Shown here in pieces: positions 9,392 through 17,759 of a DNA stretch of 64,000 bases. Both the position numbers and the translations under genes were made by a program. How positions within the stretch are numbered: the first letter of the stretch is position 1; each line of letters starts with the position of its first letter. Below the pieces are notes generated by a model. That model searched no databases, was not told the origin of the DNA, and saw nothing but the letters and a program-made list of their open reading frames with translations. Source of the DNA: Halalkalicoccus sp. CG83. Its GTDB lineage: Archaea; Halobacteriota; Halobacteria; Halobacteriales; Halalkalicoccaceae. The DNA lies in assembly GCF_037081715.1 (NCBI RefSeq), contig NZ_JAZDDH010000001.1:1798001-1862000 (forward strand). The letters run 5' to 3'.

Positions 9392-9961
9392 CTACGACGC
9401 ATCATCGAGCAGCAGTTCCAGATACGACGTCCGGATCCCCGTCGCGGGATCGAGTCCCAGCGACTCCAGGACGGCGACGGCTCCCTCCCTCGCCTCGTCG
9501 ATTTCCTCCTCCTCGGCCTCGGTCTCCACCTCGACGAACTCGCCGAGGTCGGTGACGGTGTCGAGGGTGACCGTGTAGCCGTCGAGGGCGAAGCGCTCGC
9601 GGCGCTTCTCGACGGTGGCGACCGGCTCGAACCCCAGCGCGGAGAGCGTCGCCTCGAGCGCCGCGCCGTCCTCGACGACGGTCTCGTGCTCCTCGCGGGT
9701 CTTCGAGCGCTCGTCGACGAGCGGTCCCTTGTAGGTGAGCTTCGTCGTCTCGGCGTCCCGGTTCGACGAACGCCCGTCGCCGCTGTCGGCGCGCTCGTGG
9801 CGCACCCGGAGCGCCTCGTCCGTCTCGGCGAACTCGCGCATCGGTGCGTCGTAGTAGGTGTCGGCCTGGGTCCCCGTGTTCAGGGCGCCCGCCTCGCGTT
9901 CCTCGAGGGCACCCCTGACGTCGTCGTGGTCCGCCCGGACCTTGATCTCGACTTCGTACAC
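9392..9961 (-). CDS. CYTH-domain protein (class IV adenylate cyclase-like)
   Basis: This 189-residue protein starts at a GTG, giving VYEVEIKV, so that the CYTH hallmark ExExK lies at residues 3-7. Acidic and basic residues lining the expected triphosphate tunnel recur along the chain (for example RVRHER, KLTYKGP, VEKRRERF and FVEVETEAEEEE). CYTH proteins bind triphosphates; members act as adenylate cyclases, thiamine triphosphatases or polyphosphatases, so the actual substrate is open. The GTG is supported by a minus-strand T-rich TATA-like stretch (about 9986-9993) one promoter distance upstream, and no family motif precedes it although the frame is open further. Confidence 0.88.
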   Translation of the reverse strand: MYEVEIKVRADHDDVRGALEEREAGALNTGTQADTYYDAPMREFAETDEALRVRHERADSGDGRSSNRDAETTKLTYKGPLVDERSKTREEHETVVEDGAALEATLSALGFEPVATVEKRRERFALDGYTVTLDTVTDLGEFVEVETEAEEEEIDEAREGAVAVLESLGLDPATGIRTSYLELLLDDAS

Positions 9962-10212
9962 GACCGTTCGGTGGCGATCGGGGCGAAAAAACCGTCCGCT
10001 TCGCGTCCCGACCGCTCGACCGATTCGACGTGGAGGGGCCGACTCCACGCCTCCTTGGAAGGACGCCGATGGCGACGTGTGACGGTTGCAGGACCGGACG
10101 TCGGCGGTGTCACGCCGTCGATCGTTCCGTCCGTGGCCGGTCGAGTTACCGACCTGCTAGAGCCGGGTTTTGTCATGGATAAGTAAGTACCAAGTGATTT
10201 ATTTCTTAGGTG

Positions 10213-10797
10213 ATGCGCGACACAACCCGTCGACGTATGTTACAGCTGTCCGGTGGCATCGCACTCGCAGGCATGGCCGGCTGCATCGGCCGTGGCGACG
10301 AGGAAGACGAGAAGGGCTCCGGTGATCCGAAGAAGGACGACGACTCCTCGAAGAAGGACGATGGCGCGAAGAAACGTGCGAAGACCGGCGACGACGCGCC
10401 GGACTTCGAACTGGAGACGCCGGACGGCGAGACGGTGAAACTGAAACCGATCGAGAAACCCACCGTCGTCCTGTTCGTCGACGTCGAGCACGAGGCCGGA
10501 AAGAGCCACTCGAAGAAGCTCGTCGACTTCCACGAGGAACATGCGGACCACGCGCGTGTGATCACCGTCAACTCCGACCTCGACGCCTCGAAGGACGACG
10601 TCCGCGCGTTCCACGAGGCGTACGGCGGCGACTGGGAGTGTGCGATGGGCAACGCGGACGTGCTCGAGAGCTACGACGTCGACGCCGCGGTGATGATGGC
10701 GGTGGTCGACGAGCACGGTGACCTCGCCGCCAGACTCGAGGCCGAGGTGACCGCCTCGGGGATCCAGATGTTCCTCGACGCGTACGCCGAGAGCTGA
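10213..10797 (+). CDS. Tat-exported lipoprotein with a redoxin-like domain
   Basis: The protein (194 residues from the ATG; a GTG lies one codon earlier) has a twin-arginine signal (TRRRMLQLSGGIALAG) and a lipobox ending at Cys24 (GMAGC), so it should be a membrane-anchored extracellular lipoprotein. A Lys/Asp-rich linker (about residues 30-55) leads into a thioredoxin/peroxiredoxin-like domain (DAPDFELETPDGETVKL, then VVLFVDVEHEAGKSHSKKLVDF). The position where peroxiredoxins and TlpA-type proteins carry the active Cys is HEAGKS here, and the only cysteine in the mature domain is in WECAMG. It is therefore probably not a standard thiol oxidoreductase. The linker's lysines are unusual for a halophile. 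Confidence 0.85.
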   Translation: MRDTTRRRMLQLSGGIALAGMAGCIGRGDEEDEKGSGDPKKDDDSSKKDDGAKKRAKTGDDAPDFELETPDGETVKLKPIEKPTVVLFVDVEHEAGKSHSKKLVDFHEEHADHARVITVNSDLDASKDDVRAFHEAYGGDWECAMGNADVLESYDVDAAVMMAVVDEHGDLAARLEAEVTASGIQMFLDAYAES

Positions 10798-10874
10798 AGT
10801 CCGCGGTTCTCGACGCAGCCCGTTTTCGGACAGGAAACGTTGTTCTTAAGGCCCGAACGACTGTCGGGTGTTGT

Positions 10875-11870
10875 ATGAGTAACGACGAAGAGGCTGAGAT
10901 GGCCGATGAAACCGAGACCGAAGACGAACCCGAGGCCGAGGAGTCCCCGGAGACGGACGACGCCGAGAGCACCGAGGACGAATCGGAGCCCGAGGGGCTC
11001 CAGGACGGCGACTTCGTCCGGCTCGCGTACACCGCGAAGACGGTCGGGGACGAACAGCTCGTCGACACCACCGACGCCACGGTCGCGGAGGCCGAGGGCG
11101 TCGATACCGAGGAGCACGACTTCGAGCCGCGCGTGATCGCGCTCGGCGCGGGCCACCTGTTCGAGGCCGTCGAGGAGGACATCAAGGGCAAGGAGCCCGG
11201 CGAGACCGGCAGCGTGGTCGTCCCCGCCGCGGAGGCGTTCGGCGAGTACGACTCCGACGAACTGCGGACGGTGAGCGCCGAGAAGATCCCCGAGGACGAC
11301 CGCTACCCCGGCGCCCACGTCGACCTCGACGGCCAGCACGGTCACGTCGAAACCGTCGTCGGCGGGCGCGCGCGCGTCGACTTCAACCACCCGCTGGCGG
11401 GCGAGGACATCGAATACGACTACGAGATCGTCGAGGAGATCGAGGACCGTACCGAGCGTGCCCAGGGCATGCTCTCGATGTTCATCGACGCCGATCTCGA
11501 GATGTGGATCGAGACCGACGAGGTCGAGGAGGAGACCGTCGTCGAGAGCGACGAAGACGAGGACGCGGAGCCCGAGACCGAGACGGTCGAGAAGGAGACG
11601 CTCTACATCGAGGCGACGCCCCAGCTGACGATGAACCAGCAGTGGATGTTCCAGAAACAGCAGATCGCGCAGGACCTGATGGACCGCCTGGACCTCGATC
11701 GCGTGATCATCCAGGAGACCATCGAGGGCGGCGGCATGATGGGCGGACTCGGCGGCATGATGGGCGGCATGGGCGCCGGCGGCGGTGACGTCGAGGAGGC
11801 GCTCGAGGACACCGACGTCGACGCCGACGAGATCGTCGAGGAGCTCGAGGGCGACCTCGACGTCGAGTAA
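10875..11870 (+). CDS. FKBP-type peptidyl-prolyl isomerase (SlyD-like)
   Basis: This 331-residue protein has an acidic N-terminal extension (about 1-45), then an FKBP domain split by an insert-in-flap chaperone domain: DGDFVRLAYTAKTVG, VIALGAGHLFEAVEEDIKG, and GGRARVDFNHPLAGEDIEYDYEI. It should isomerise Xaa-Pro bonds and hold unfolded proteins. A Gly/Met-rich segment at residues 285-304 contains repeated GGMMGG and GGM units, followed by an acidic tail. That segment recalls the GGM tails of group I chaperonins. The start is supported by a TATA-like TTCTTAAGG about 27 bases upstream. Confidence 0.93.
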   Translation: MSNDEEAEMADETETEDEPEAEESPETDDAESTEDESEPEGLQDGDFVRLAYTAKTVGDEQLVDTTDATVAEAEGVDTEEHDFEPRVIALGAGHLFEAVEEDIKGKEPGETGSVVVPAAEAFGEYDSDELRTVSAEKIPEDDRYPGAHVDLDGQHGHVETVVGGRARVDFNHPLAGEDIEYDYEIVEEIEDRTERAQGMLSMFIDADLEMWIETDEVEEETVVESDEDEDAEPETETVEKETLYIEATPQLTMNQQWMFQKQQIAQDLMDRLDLDRVIIQETIEGGGMMGGLGGMMGGMGAGGGDVEEALEDTDVDADEIVEELEGDLDVE

Positions 11871-12009
11871 CGCCGATCACGGGGGTAGAATACCGACGAC
11901 GGACCGTTTCGGGTCGGTTCGGACCTCTCCTCGGTCATCGACCCGCGTCGGCCCGCTCCCGCCGTATTCCGGTCGAACGACCGTTCTCACGCGCTCGCAA
12001 CCACGTCGG

Positions 12010-12636
12010 TTACGCGATGTCGCGGCTCGTATCGATCTGCACCCGTTCTGCGAGTTCGAGCTTGATCGTTTCGTCGAGAGCACGTCCGCCGCGGAACTTC
12101 GGGACGGCCAGGCGGTTCTCGACGCTCTCGCCGCTGATCCGTGTATCGAGCGAGAAGACGACGTCGGCCATGTAGACCGTGTTGTCGCGTCCGGGGGGCG
12201 GGGTGAGCCCGTCGAGGCAGTGCAGTACCGCGAGACCGCCCGTATTGACCATCGCCGTCTGGAGCGCGTTCAGGAACCGCCGATACCGCGGGAGGTCCTG
12301 AGATTCGAGCGTATCGACGGGATCGACGATCAGCGTTGAGTCCTCGGGGAGCGCCTCGACGAGGCGGTGCGCCGCGTCCACCGGAGCTTCGCCGTCCAGA
12401 CGCCGGACTTCCGGCGATCCGGTGGGGGCGTTCGTCCGATCGAAGGCATCGCGGACTGCCTCTGCCGACCGTTCGGTGGTGAGATAGAGCGTCCGACGAG
12501 GAACGGTGAGTTCGTACAACAGTAGCTCCGCCTGGCTCGCCGGCGGCGCGACCAGGGCGACGACGCTACCCGGGGGGATGCCGCCGCTCAGCTTCCGATC
12601 GAGTACGTCGATCCCCGTCCGGAGCCGGCGAGGCAT
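12010..12636 (-). CDS. RecA/KaiC-like protein with degenerate Walker A
   Basis: This 208-residue protein resembles the RAD55/KaiC-like ATPases common in haloarchaea: it opens with RTGIDVLDRKLSGGIPPGSVVALVAPP, where a Walker A would follow, and has a Walker B-like strand (STLIVDPVD) and a second hydrophobic strand (GGLAVLHCLD). The expected GxGKT/S is replaced by APPASQAE, so ATP hydrolysis is doubtful. Such proteins often serve as regulators or sensors. It is divergent from pyrB, and an AT-rich inverted repeat lies in front of its start. Its partner and process are unknown. Confidence 0.8.
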   Translation of the reverse strand: MPRRLRTGIDVLDRKLSGGIPPGSVVALVAPPASQAELLLYELTVPRRTLYLTTERSAEAVRDAFDRTNAPTGSPEVRRLDGEAPVDAAHRLVEALPEDSTLIVDPVDTLESQDLPRYRRFLNALQTAMVNTGGLAVLHCLDGLTPPPGRDNTVYMADVVFSLDTRISGESVENRLAVPKFRGGRALDETIKLELAERVQIDTSRDIA

Positions 12637-12642
12637 TGGTAC

Positions 12643-12660
12643 GTATAATTCTTTTTATAC
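12643..12660. promoter_or_regulatory. AT-rich inverted repeat in the divergent promoter region
   Basis: GTATAA and TTATAC form perfect 6-base arms around TTCTTT. The repeat lies 6 bases before the RecA-like start and 62 bases before the pyrB start. It contains TATA-like sequence, so it may be a core promoter element, a regulator site, or both. Confidence 0.35.
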
Positions 12661-12722
12661 GACATAAGCGCTTTGGGCGGGGTTGGCAATCTTCAAGAGG
12701 TCCCGCGCGTCCGATGTAGACG

Positions 12723-13673
12723 ATGCAGCACGACCACGTGCTCACCGCAAAGCAGTTCTCGCGCGCCGACATCGAGACGGTACTCGATCGTGCGGCCGCG
12801 TTCGACGCCCGCCGAGAGGGGGTGCCGCCTGACGGATCGGAGCACGATGGCTCCGACGCCGAAGCGGGGGTGAGCGACCGACACGCCGAGACGCTGCTCG
12901 GACTGCTCTTCTTCGAACCGAGCACGCGCACGCGGATGAGCTTCGAGACGGCGATCAAGCGACTGGGCGGCGACGTCGTCGACATGGGATCGGTCGAGTC
13001 CTCATCGGTGAAGAAGGGCGAGACCCTCGCCGATACGGTGCGGGTGATCGAGGGGTACGCGGACGCGCTCGTGCTCCGCCACCCCAGTCAGGGCGCGGCG
13101 AAGATGGCCAGCGAGTACGTCGACGTGCCGGTGATCAACGCCGGCGACGGGGCGGGCCACCACCCGACTCAGACGTTGCTCGACCTCTACACGATCCGCG
13201 AACACGCCGGCCTCGATGACCTCACGATCGGAATCATGGGTGATCTGAAGTACGGTCGGACGGTCCACTCGCTCGCGCAGGCGCTCACCCGCTTCGACGC
13301 CACCCAGCACTTCGTCAGCCCCGAGAGCCTCGCGTTACCACCCGACGTTCGCTACGACCTCGACGAGGCCGGTACGTCGGTCCACTCACACACCGACCTC
13401 GAGTCGGTGCTCCCCGACCTCGACGTGCTCTACGTCACCCGCATCCAGCGCGAGCGATTTCCCGACGAGAACGAGTACCGAGCGATCGCCGACGCCTACG
13501 GGATCGACCTCGAAACGCTCGAACGCGCCAAGGACGAGCTCTCGATCATGCACCCACTTCCGCGGGTCGACGAGATCGATCCCGCGATCGACGACACCGA
13601 CCACGCGGCGTACTTCGACCAGGCCCACAGCGGCATCCCCGTGCGGATGGCCCTCCTGGATCTCCTGCTATGA
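12723..13673 (+). CDS. pyrB: Aspartate carbamoyltransferase catalytic chain
   Basis: This 316-residue enzyme condenses carbamoyl phosphate with aspartate in the second step of pyrimidine synthesis. The carbamoyl phosphate site STRTRMSFE appears at about residues 66-74, with HPTQTLLD and HPLPRVDEI further on. Length matches the family, apart from a short acidic insertion near residues 35-55 ([17 protein letters not shown]) that looks like a halophilic loop. The stop overlaps the pyrI start by four bases (ATGA), so the catalytic and regulatory chains should be translated together from one message. Confidence 0.97.
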   Translation: MQHDHVLTAKQFSRADIETVLDRAAAFDARREGVPPDGSEHDGSDAEAGVSDRHAETLLGLLFFEPSTRTRMSFETAIKRLGGDVVDMGSVESSSVKKGETLADTVRVIEGYADALVLRHPSQGAAKMASEYVDVPVINAGDGAGHHPTQTLLDLYTIREHAGLDDLTIGIMGDLKYGRTVHSLAQALTRFDATQHFVSPESLALPPDVRYDLDEAGTSVHSHTDLESVLPDLDVLYVTRIQRERFPDENEYRAIADAYGIDLETLERAKDELSIMHPLPRVDEIDPAIDDTDHAAYFDQAHSGIPVRMALLDLLL

Positions 13674-14137
13674 GCGACGACAGCCACCAACTGCGTGTCA
13701 GCAAGATCAAGAACGGCACCGTGATCGACCACGTCCGGGGCGGACAGGCGCTGAACGTGCTCGCCATCCTCGGCATCGACGGTTCCGGCGACGAGGCCGT
13801 CAGCGTCGGAATGAACGTCCCATCCGATCGGATGGGTCGGAAGGACATCGTGAAGGTCGAGGGCCGCGAGCTCAGCCAGGACGAGGTGGACGTGCTCTCG
13901 TTGATCGCGCCCGACGCGACGATCAACATCGTCCGCGCGTATGACGTGATCGGGAAACACCGCGTCGAGCGTCCCACAGAGGTCGTCGGCGTGCTCTCGT
14001 GTCCGAACGCCAACTGCATCACGACGGGCGACGAGCCCGTGGCCTCGCGCTTTGCCGTCCTCGGCGACGGCGTACGCTGTGCGTACTGCGAGACGCTGAT
14101 CCGCGAGGGGTTCGCCGACCACATCGACGTCGAGTGA
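13670..14137 (+). CDS. pyrI: Aspartate carbamoyltransferase regulatory chain
   Basis: This 155-residue protein is the zinc-binding regulatory subunit that carries nucleotide effector control of PyrB. The N-terminal allosteric domain starts with [16 protein letters not shown] and contains the LNVLAILGI strand; the C-terminal zinc domain has four cysteines in CPNANC and CAYC. It is translationally coupled to pyrB through an ATGA overlap. Nothing unusual was seen. Confidence 0.97.
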   Translation: MSDDSHQLRVSKIKNGTVIDHVRGGQALNVLAILGIDGSGDEAVSVGMNVPSDRMGRKDIVKVEGRELSQDEVDVLSLIAPDATINIVRAYDVIGKHRVERPTEVVGVLSCPNANCITTGDEPVASRFAVLGDGVRCAYCETLIREGFADHIDVE

Positions 14138-14291
14138 CTCACGGGAAATCGACGCCGACCGCAGGAGCTGTACGGTGGACGACCATCGAAGCCGTCCCAC
14201 GCCACGGCCGACCCGCCGAGCGGACTAGCTCGAGATATTAGCCGATGATACGACCATCATATACTTGTGGCGGCGCGGCGGTCCCTCCGAC

Positions 14292-14957
14292 ATGGGATTC
14301 ACCGAGGCGCTCGAGCCCGAGGCCGAGCCGATCTGGGAGGCCATCCACGAGCACCCGATGGTGCAGGGGATCGGCGACGGATCGCTCGACGAGGCGCCGT
14401 TTCGCCACTGGGTAAAGCAGGACTACGTCTACCTGATCGAGTACAACCGCGTCTTCGCCTACGGTGCGGCCAGAGCGTCGTCGCTGGATCGGATCGGAAC
14501 CTTCGCCGAACTGCTCTCGGAGACGGTCTCGACCGAGATGGATCTCCACCGCTCGTACGCCGCGGAGTTCGGAATCAGCGAGACGGAACTCGAGGAAACC
14601 GAGCCGTCGCCGACGACGCGGGCCTACACCGACTTCCTCGTCCGGACGGCGGCGACCGAGGAGTTCGGCGAACTGGTCGCCGCGCTGCTGCCGTGCATGT
14701 GGGGGTTCAACGAGACCGGAAAGCGGCTCGCGAGCGAGGGCCTGCCCGACCACGAGGGCTACGCCGAGTGGATCGAGATGTACTCGAGCGCGGAGTTCAC
14801 CGAACTCGCGGACTGGTGTAAGGGGCTGATGGACGAGGTCGCCGCCGACGCGAGCGAGGCTCGAAGGGAGCGCTACCGCGAGACGTTCGTGACCTCCGCG
14901 CGCTACGAGTACCTCTTCTGGGACGCCGCCTGGAACGAGGAGGGGTGGCCGGTATGA
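14292..14957 (+). CDS. tenA: TenA family protein, Cys type (aminopyrimidine aminohydrolase/thiaminase II)
   Basis: This 221-residue helical protein matches TenA, which salvages thiamine breakdown products by hydrolysing aminopyrimidines. Expected active-site residues are present: Asp44 and tyrosines in KQDYVYLIEYN, Cys135 in LLPCMWGF, and Glu206 in RYEYLFWD. A TATA-like element (CATATACTTG, about 14254-14263) lies about one promoter length before the ATG, so the transcript is nearly leaderless. Its stop overlaps the next gene's start by four bases. An in-frame TTG further upstream would lie inside the promoter and was rejected. Confidence 0.93.
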   Translation: MGFTEALEPEAEPIWEAIHEHPMVQGIGDGSLDEAPFRHWVKQDYVYLIEYNRVFAYGAARASSLDRIGTFAELLSETVSTEMDLHRSYAAEFGISETELEETEPSPTTRAYTDFLVRTAATEEFGELVAALLPCMWGFNETGKRLASEGLPDHEGYAEWIEMYSSAEFTELADWCKGLMDEVAADASEARRERYRETFVTSARYEYLFWDAAWNEEGWPV

Positions 14958-15655
14958 GCGGCAACGATAACGACGCCCCCGCGTCGTTCGACGCGTACGC
15001 GGCCGGGCGCGAGGAGCCGCGTTTCACCGACTGGCTTTGCGAGCGCGCGGAGCCCGACTGGACGGACGCGACGACCCACGCGTTCGTCGAGGAGCTCGGC
15101 GCTGGCACGCTCGCCGACGAGGCGTTCGCTCGATATCTCGTCCAGGACTACGCGTTCGTCGAGACGCTGGTCTCGCTCGTCGGCTACGGCGTCGGTCAGG
15201 CACCGACGATGGAGGCGAAGGCCGAACTCGCGGCGTTCCTCGGCGCGATCACCACCGACGAGGACGACTACTTCCGTCGATCGTTCGAGGCGCTCTCGGT
15301 TCCGGAGTCCGTCTGGGTCGACCCCGAGATGAACGAGACGACCGCCGCGTTTCGCGACCTGCTCTTGCGTGCGGCTCACGAGGGCGGCTACACCGAGACG
15401 CTCGCGGTGCTCGTCCCCGTCGAGTGGATCTACCTCGAGTGGGCGACGGCGACCGACGACCATCCCGAGGCGTTCTACCTCGCCGAGTGGATCGAACTTC
15501 ACGCGACGCCGGCGTTCGAATCGACCGTCGGCTGGCTGCGCTCCGAACTCGACGAGCGTGGTCCCGCGCTTTCCGAGGATCGTCAGAGGGGAATCGAACG
15601 GCTGTTTCGACGCGCGGTGGCGCTCGAGGTCGCGTTCTTCGACGCGGTCTACTGA
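14954..15655 (+). CDS. TenA family protein, Glu type
   Basis: This 233-residue TenA paralogue overlaps the preceding tenA by ATGA. The helix layout is retained (RYLVQDYAFVETLVSLVGYG and RRAVALEVAFFDAVY), but the catalytic cysteine is missing: the equivalent segment reads LVPVEWIYLEW, with Glu157 near the Cys position. That places it with the TenA_E class, whose members in other organisms act on thiamine-related formylamino- or aminopyrimidines. The pair may act in sequence on one salvage route. The alternative, a regulatory or inactive paralogue, cannot be excluded by sequence. Confidence 0.9.
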   Translation: MSGNDNDAPASFDAYAAGREEPRFTDWLCERAEPDWTDATTHAFVEELGAGTLADEAFARYLVQDYAFVETLVSLVGYGVGQAPTMEAKAELAAFLGAITTDEDDYFRRSFEALSVPESVWVDPEMNETTAAFRDLLLRAAHEGGYTETLAVLVPVEWIYLEWATATDDHPEAFYLAEWIELHATPAFESTVGWLRSELDERGPALSEDRQRGIERLFRRAVALEVAFFDAVY

Positions 15656-15665
15656 TCCGATCGAG

Positions 15666-15890
15666 CTACTCGATCAGGGGGAGCACGACCGCGAAGACGA
15701 TCGGCGAACACAACGCGAGGAGGATGCCGCCGCCCTCCATGAGGGCGAACAGCGTCTGCTCCCAGGCGGGGAGGGGACCGATCACCGAAGGGCCGACCAC
15801 GTGGCCGAGGATGCCGAGTACGAAGATCGCCACTCCGGCAACGAAGCCGCCGCGGGCGTACCGGGTGTTGTCGATCCGGGACCGTTCCAT
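15666..15890 (-). CDS. Small two-span membrane protein
   Basis: This 74-residue protein has a basic N-terminus (MERSRIDNTRYARG) and two clear hydrophobic spans (about 14-33 and 45-72), joined by a short loop containing GPLPAWEQ. No known domain was recognised. It is convergent with the Glu-type tenA, ten bases apart. It has coding-like composition and a clean start, but its function is unknown. Confidence 0.75.
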   Translation of the reverse strand: MERSRIDNTRYARGGFVAGVAIFVLGILGHVVGPSVIGPLPAWEQTLFALMEGGGILLALCSPIVFAVVLPLIE

Positions 15891-16042
15891 GTCGAACGGT
15901 GGTCCAGTCGTGATAAAAAGTCCTGTGGCCTGACGTCGACGTTACTCCGGGCCTTCGATCGGCGGAACGACACCGCGGTTCCTGGGACGCGCTCGCCGCG
16001 TGACGTAGCAACGCACTTACGCGCGCCGCAGCTACTCCACCC

Positions 16043-16873
16043 ATGTTCGGGGTCGTCACGCGCAACGCCGAGGAGTGCTCCTGGCCCGAGTTCGATCTGG
16101 CGTTCTACGAGTACAAGCAGGTCAGCGGTCGGGCGACCGAGCCGATCCCCGACGCGATCAACATGATCTCGTGTTTCGGCGACAACGCCGCCGCGGAGTC
16201 CTCGCCCGAGCTCGTCCCCGTCAACGAGGCGGGCGAGCGTGCCACCCGCGAGCGTCCCTACTTCGACTGGGCGTACGTCTGTCCGACCCACGAGGGCTAC
16301 CGCGAGGGGCTGCTGGAGATGGTGAGCGAGGCCGCCGAGGCCAACGAGGACGTCCGTCTCGACGACGTCGGCTTCCCCCGCCAGGGCTACTGTTTCTGTG
16401 AGCGCTGCAACCGGCTGTTCGACGAGAGCGAGTTCGAGGATCGCCTCGAGTGGCGCGCCTCGGTGATCACCGAGTTCGTCGCCGAGGCCGCCGATCGGAT
16501 CCCCGGTCGGACGTATCTCACGCTGTATCCCGACCCGTACCCGGGTCACCTCTACGAGCGCGCCGGTCTCTCGATCGACGAACTCGAGGAGCACGTCGAC
16601 GAGTTCGTGATCCCGCTGTACGACATGGCCTACTCCACGACCTACTGGCTCGAGACCATCGCGAGCGGCTTCGAGAGCGCGCTCTCTCGACCCTTCAGTA
16701 TCGAGCTCTACACGGTCGACGTCGACGTGGACAAGCTGATCCACGCGACGGAGGTCGCAGACGCTTACGCGAAGGACGTGCTGTTCGGTTACGACGCGGC
16801 CCAGGCACAGGCGATGCTCAGACGGATGCGCGCCGACACCCGCGAGGGGAGGAGCTACGGTCCCGACTCGTGA
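16043..16873 (+). CDS. Conserved protein, possible glycosidase-like TIM barrel with Cys cluster
   Basis: This 276-residue acidic protein shows regularly spaced strand-helix units. The segment RLDDVGFPRQGYCFCERCNRLF (about 105-126) resembles the strand and Cys-containing loop seen in putative glycosidase-like TIM barrels, in which an Asp or Glu at a strand end is catalytic. Cys117, Cys119 and Cys122 could bind a metal. Other marked blocks are EYKQVSG, YFDWAYVCPTHEGYREG and FVIPLYDMAYSTTYW. There is no signal peptide or membrane span, so it should be cytoplasmic. It converges on a NUDIX gene with stops abutting. The fold is an inference by eye and the substrate is unknown. Confidence 0.8.
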   Translation: MFGVVTRNAEECSWPEFDLAFYEYKQVSGRATEPIPDAINMISCFGDNAAAESSPELVPVNEAGERATRERPYFDWAYVCPTHEGYREGLLEMVSEAAEANEDVRLDDVGFPRQGYCFCERCNRLFDESEFEDRLEWRASVITEFVAEAADRIPGRTYLTLYPDPYPGHLYERAGLSIDELEEHVDEFVIPLYDMAYSTTYWLETIASGFESALSRPFSIELYTVDVDVDKLIHATEVADAYAKDVLFGYDAAQAQAMLRRMRADTREGRSYGPDS

Positions 16874-17431
16874 TCAGAGCGTTCGATCCCGCCACGCGAG
16901 TAGCTGGTCGCGGTCGCGGGTGTCCGGCGGTAGCTCCGCGAACCAGCGCGCCGCCGAGATCTCCCCGTCGGGGTCGTTGACGACGGGATCGGTCGTCTCC
17001 GCGCGCGCGGCGAAGACCGGCAGCACGCCCCAGGTCTCGTGTTCGTCGCAGACGATCGTGACCCGCGTGAGAACGGCGAGCCCCTCGTAGCTCGCCTCGA
17101 CGCCCGCCTCCTCGTGGAGTTCGCGCTCGGCGGCCTCGCGGAACCCCTCTCCCGACTGAAGCCCCCCGCCGGGGAGCACCCACATGTCGACGCCCTCGTG
17201 GCGCGCCAACAGGAGCTCGCCGTTCGGTCGGTAGACGATCGTGTGCGCACCGTACGGCGCGCCGAACCGACGGATTCGATCCGAGAGGGTTCGAAACCGG
17301 GGCCGGGAGACGCCGCGGCGGCGTTCGAACTCGAGCGGCGTCTCGTACCGTTGGTCGAGCCGGTGATACGCCTGTTCGGCGCGCTGGCTCGCCTCGGTCG
17401 CCTGGTACCAGAGGTCGTCGAACGTGGTCAT
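16874..17431 (-). CDS. NUDIX hydrolase
   Basis: This 185-residue protein contains a complete NUDIX box (about residues 89-111, with the REL-HEEAGV core), which binds Mg2+ and cleaves a nucleoside diphosphate linked to another moiety. The 60-residue N-terminal extension (rich in Arg, Gln and Glu) is of the type found in haloarchaeal NUDIX proteins related to ADP-ribose pyrophosphatases. The substrate is not predictable. The stop codon directly abuts that of the convergent upstream gene. Confidence 0.93.
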   Translation of the reverse strand: MTTFDDLWYQATEASQRAEQAYHRLDQRYETPLEFERRRGVSRPRFRTLSDRIRRFGAPYGAHTIVYRPNGELLLARHEGVDMWVLPGGGLQSGEGFREAAERELHEEAGVEASYEGLAVLTRVTIVCDEHETWGVLPVFAARAETTDPVVNDPDGEISAARWFAELPPDTRDRDQLLAWRDRTL

Positions 17432-17562
17432 TCAACCACTCACCGGGATCGTCGCGAGGGCGGAGTCGTGCATATCGGAACCAGCGTTCACGGCGTCAAT
17501 AACGCTTCGCCAGCATCCGCCGAACCACGGGGCTTTTAACCGATCGCGGGTTACGTCCCGCC

Positions 17563-17754
17563 ATGAGCTACGAGGAGGACGACCGCGTCGTGCTGTCGGA
17601 CGCACACAGCGACTACGACGGCCAGGAGGGACGAGTTACGCAGGTGATGGAGACGATGTTCGGCGACGCCACCTACACCGTCAGCTTCGAGGACGGCCAG
17701 GAGACCGGCATCCCGGAGGACGACCTCCAGCCTGCGGACGACGAAGAAGAGTAG
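17563..17754 (+). CDS. Small acidic haloarchaeal protein, SH3/KOW-like
   Basis: This 63-residue protein (MSYEEDDRVVLSDAHSDYDGQEGRVTQ, continuing to YTVSFEDGQETGIPEDDL) has alternating short beta strands with Gly-containing turns, as in small SH3-like or KOW-like barrels, and an acidic tail. It begins five bases before the next ORF's neighbourhood and is probably co-transcribed with the downstream RNA-binding protein gene. Its role is unknown; a nucleic-acid-associated function is only suggested by the fold guess and the neighbour. Confidence 0.82.
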   Translation: MSYEEDDRVVLSDAHSDYDGQEGRVTQVMETMFGDATYTVSFEDGQETGIPEDDLQPADDEEE

Positions 17755-17759
17755 CGCCG

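Noticed and set aside
14138-14291. A thiamine riboswitch before the tenA pair
   Set aside because: The predicted transcript is nearly leaderless, leaving no room for a THI element, and no matching conserved segments were seen.
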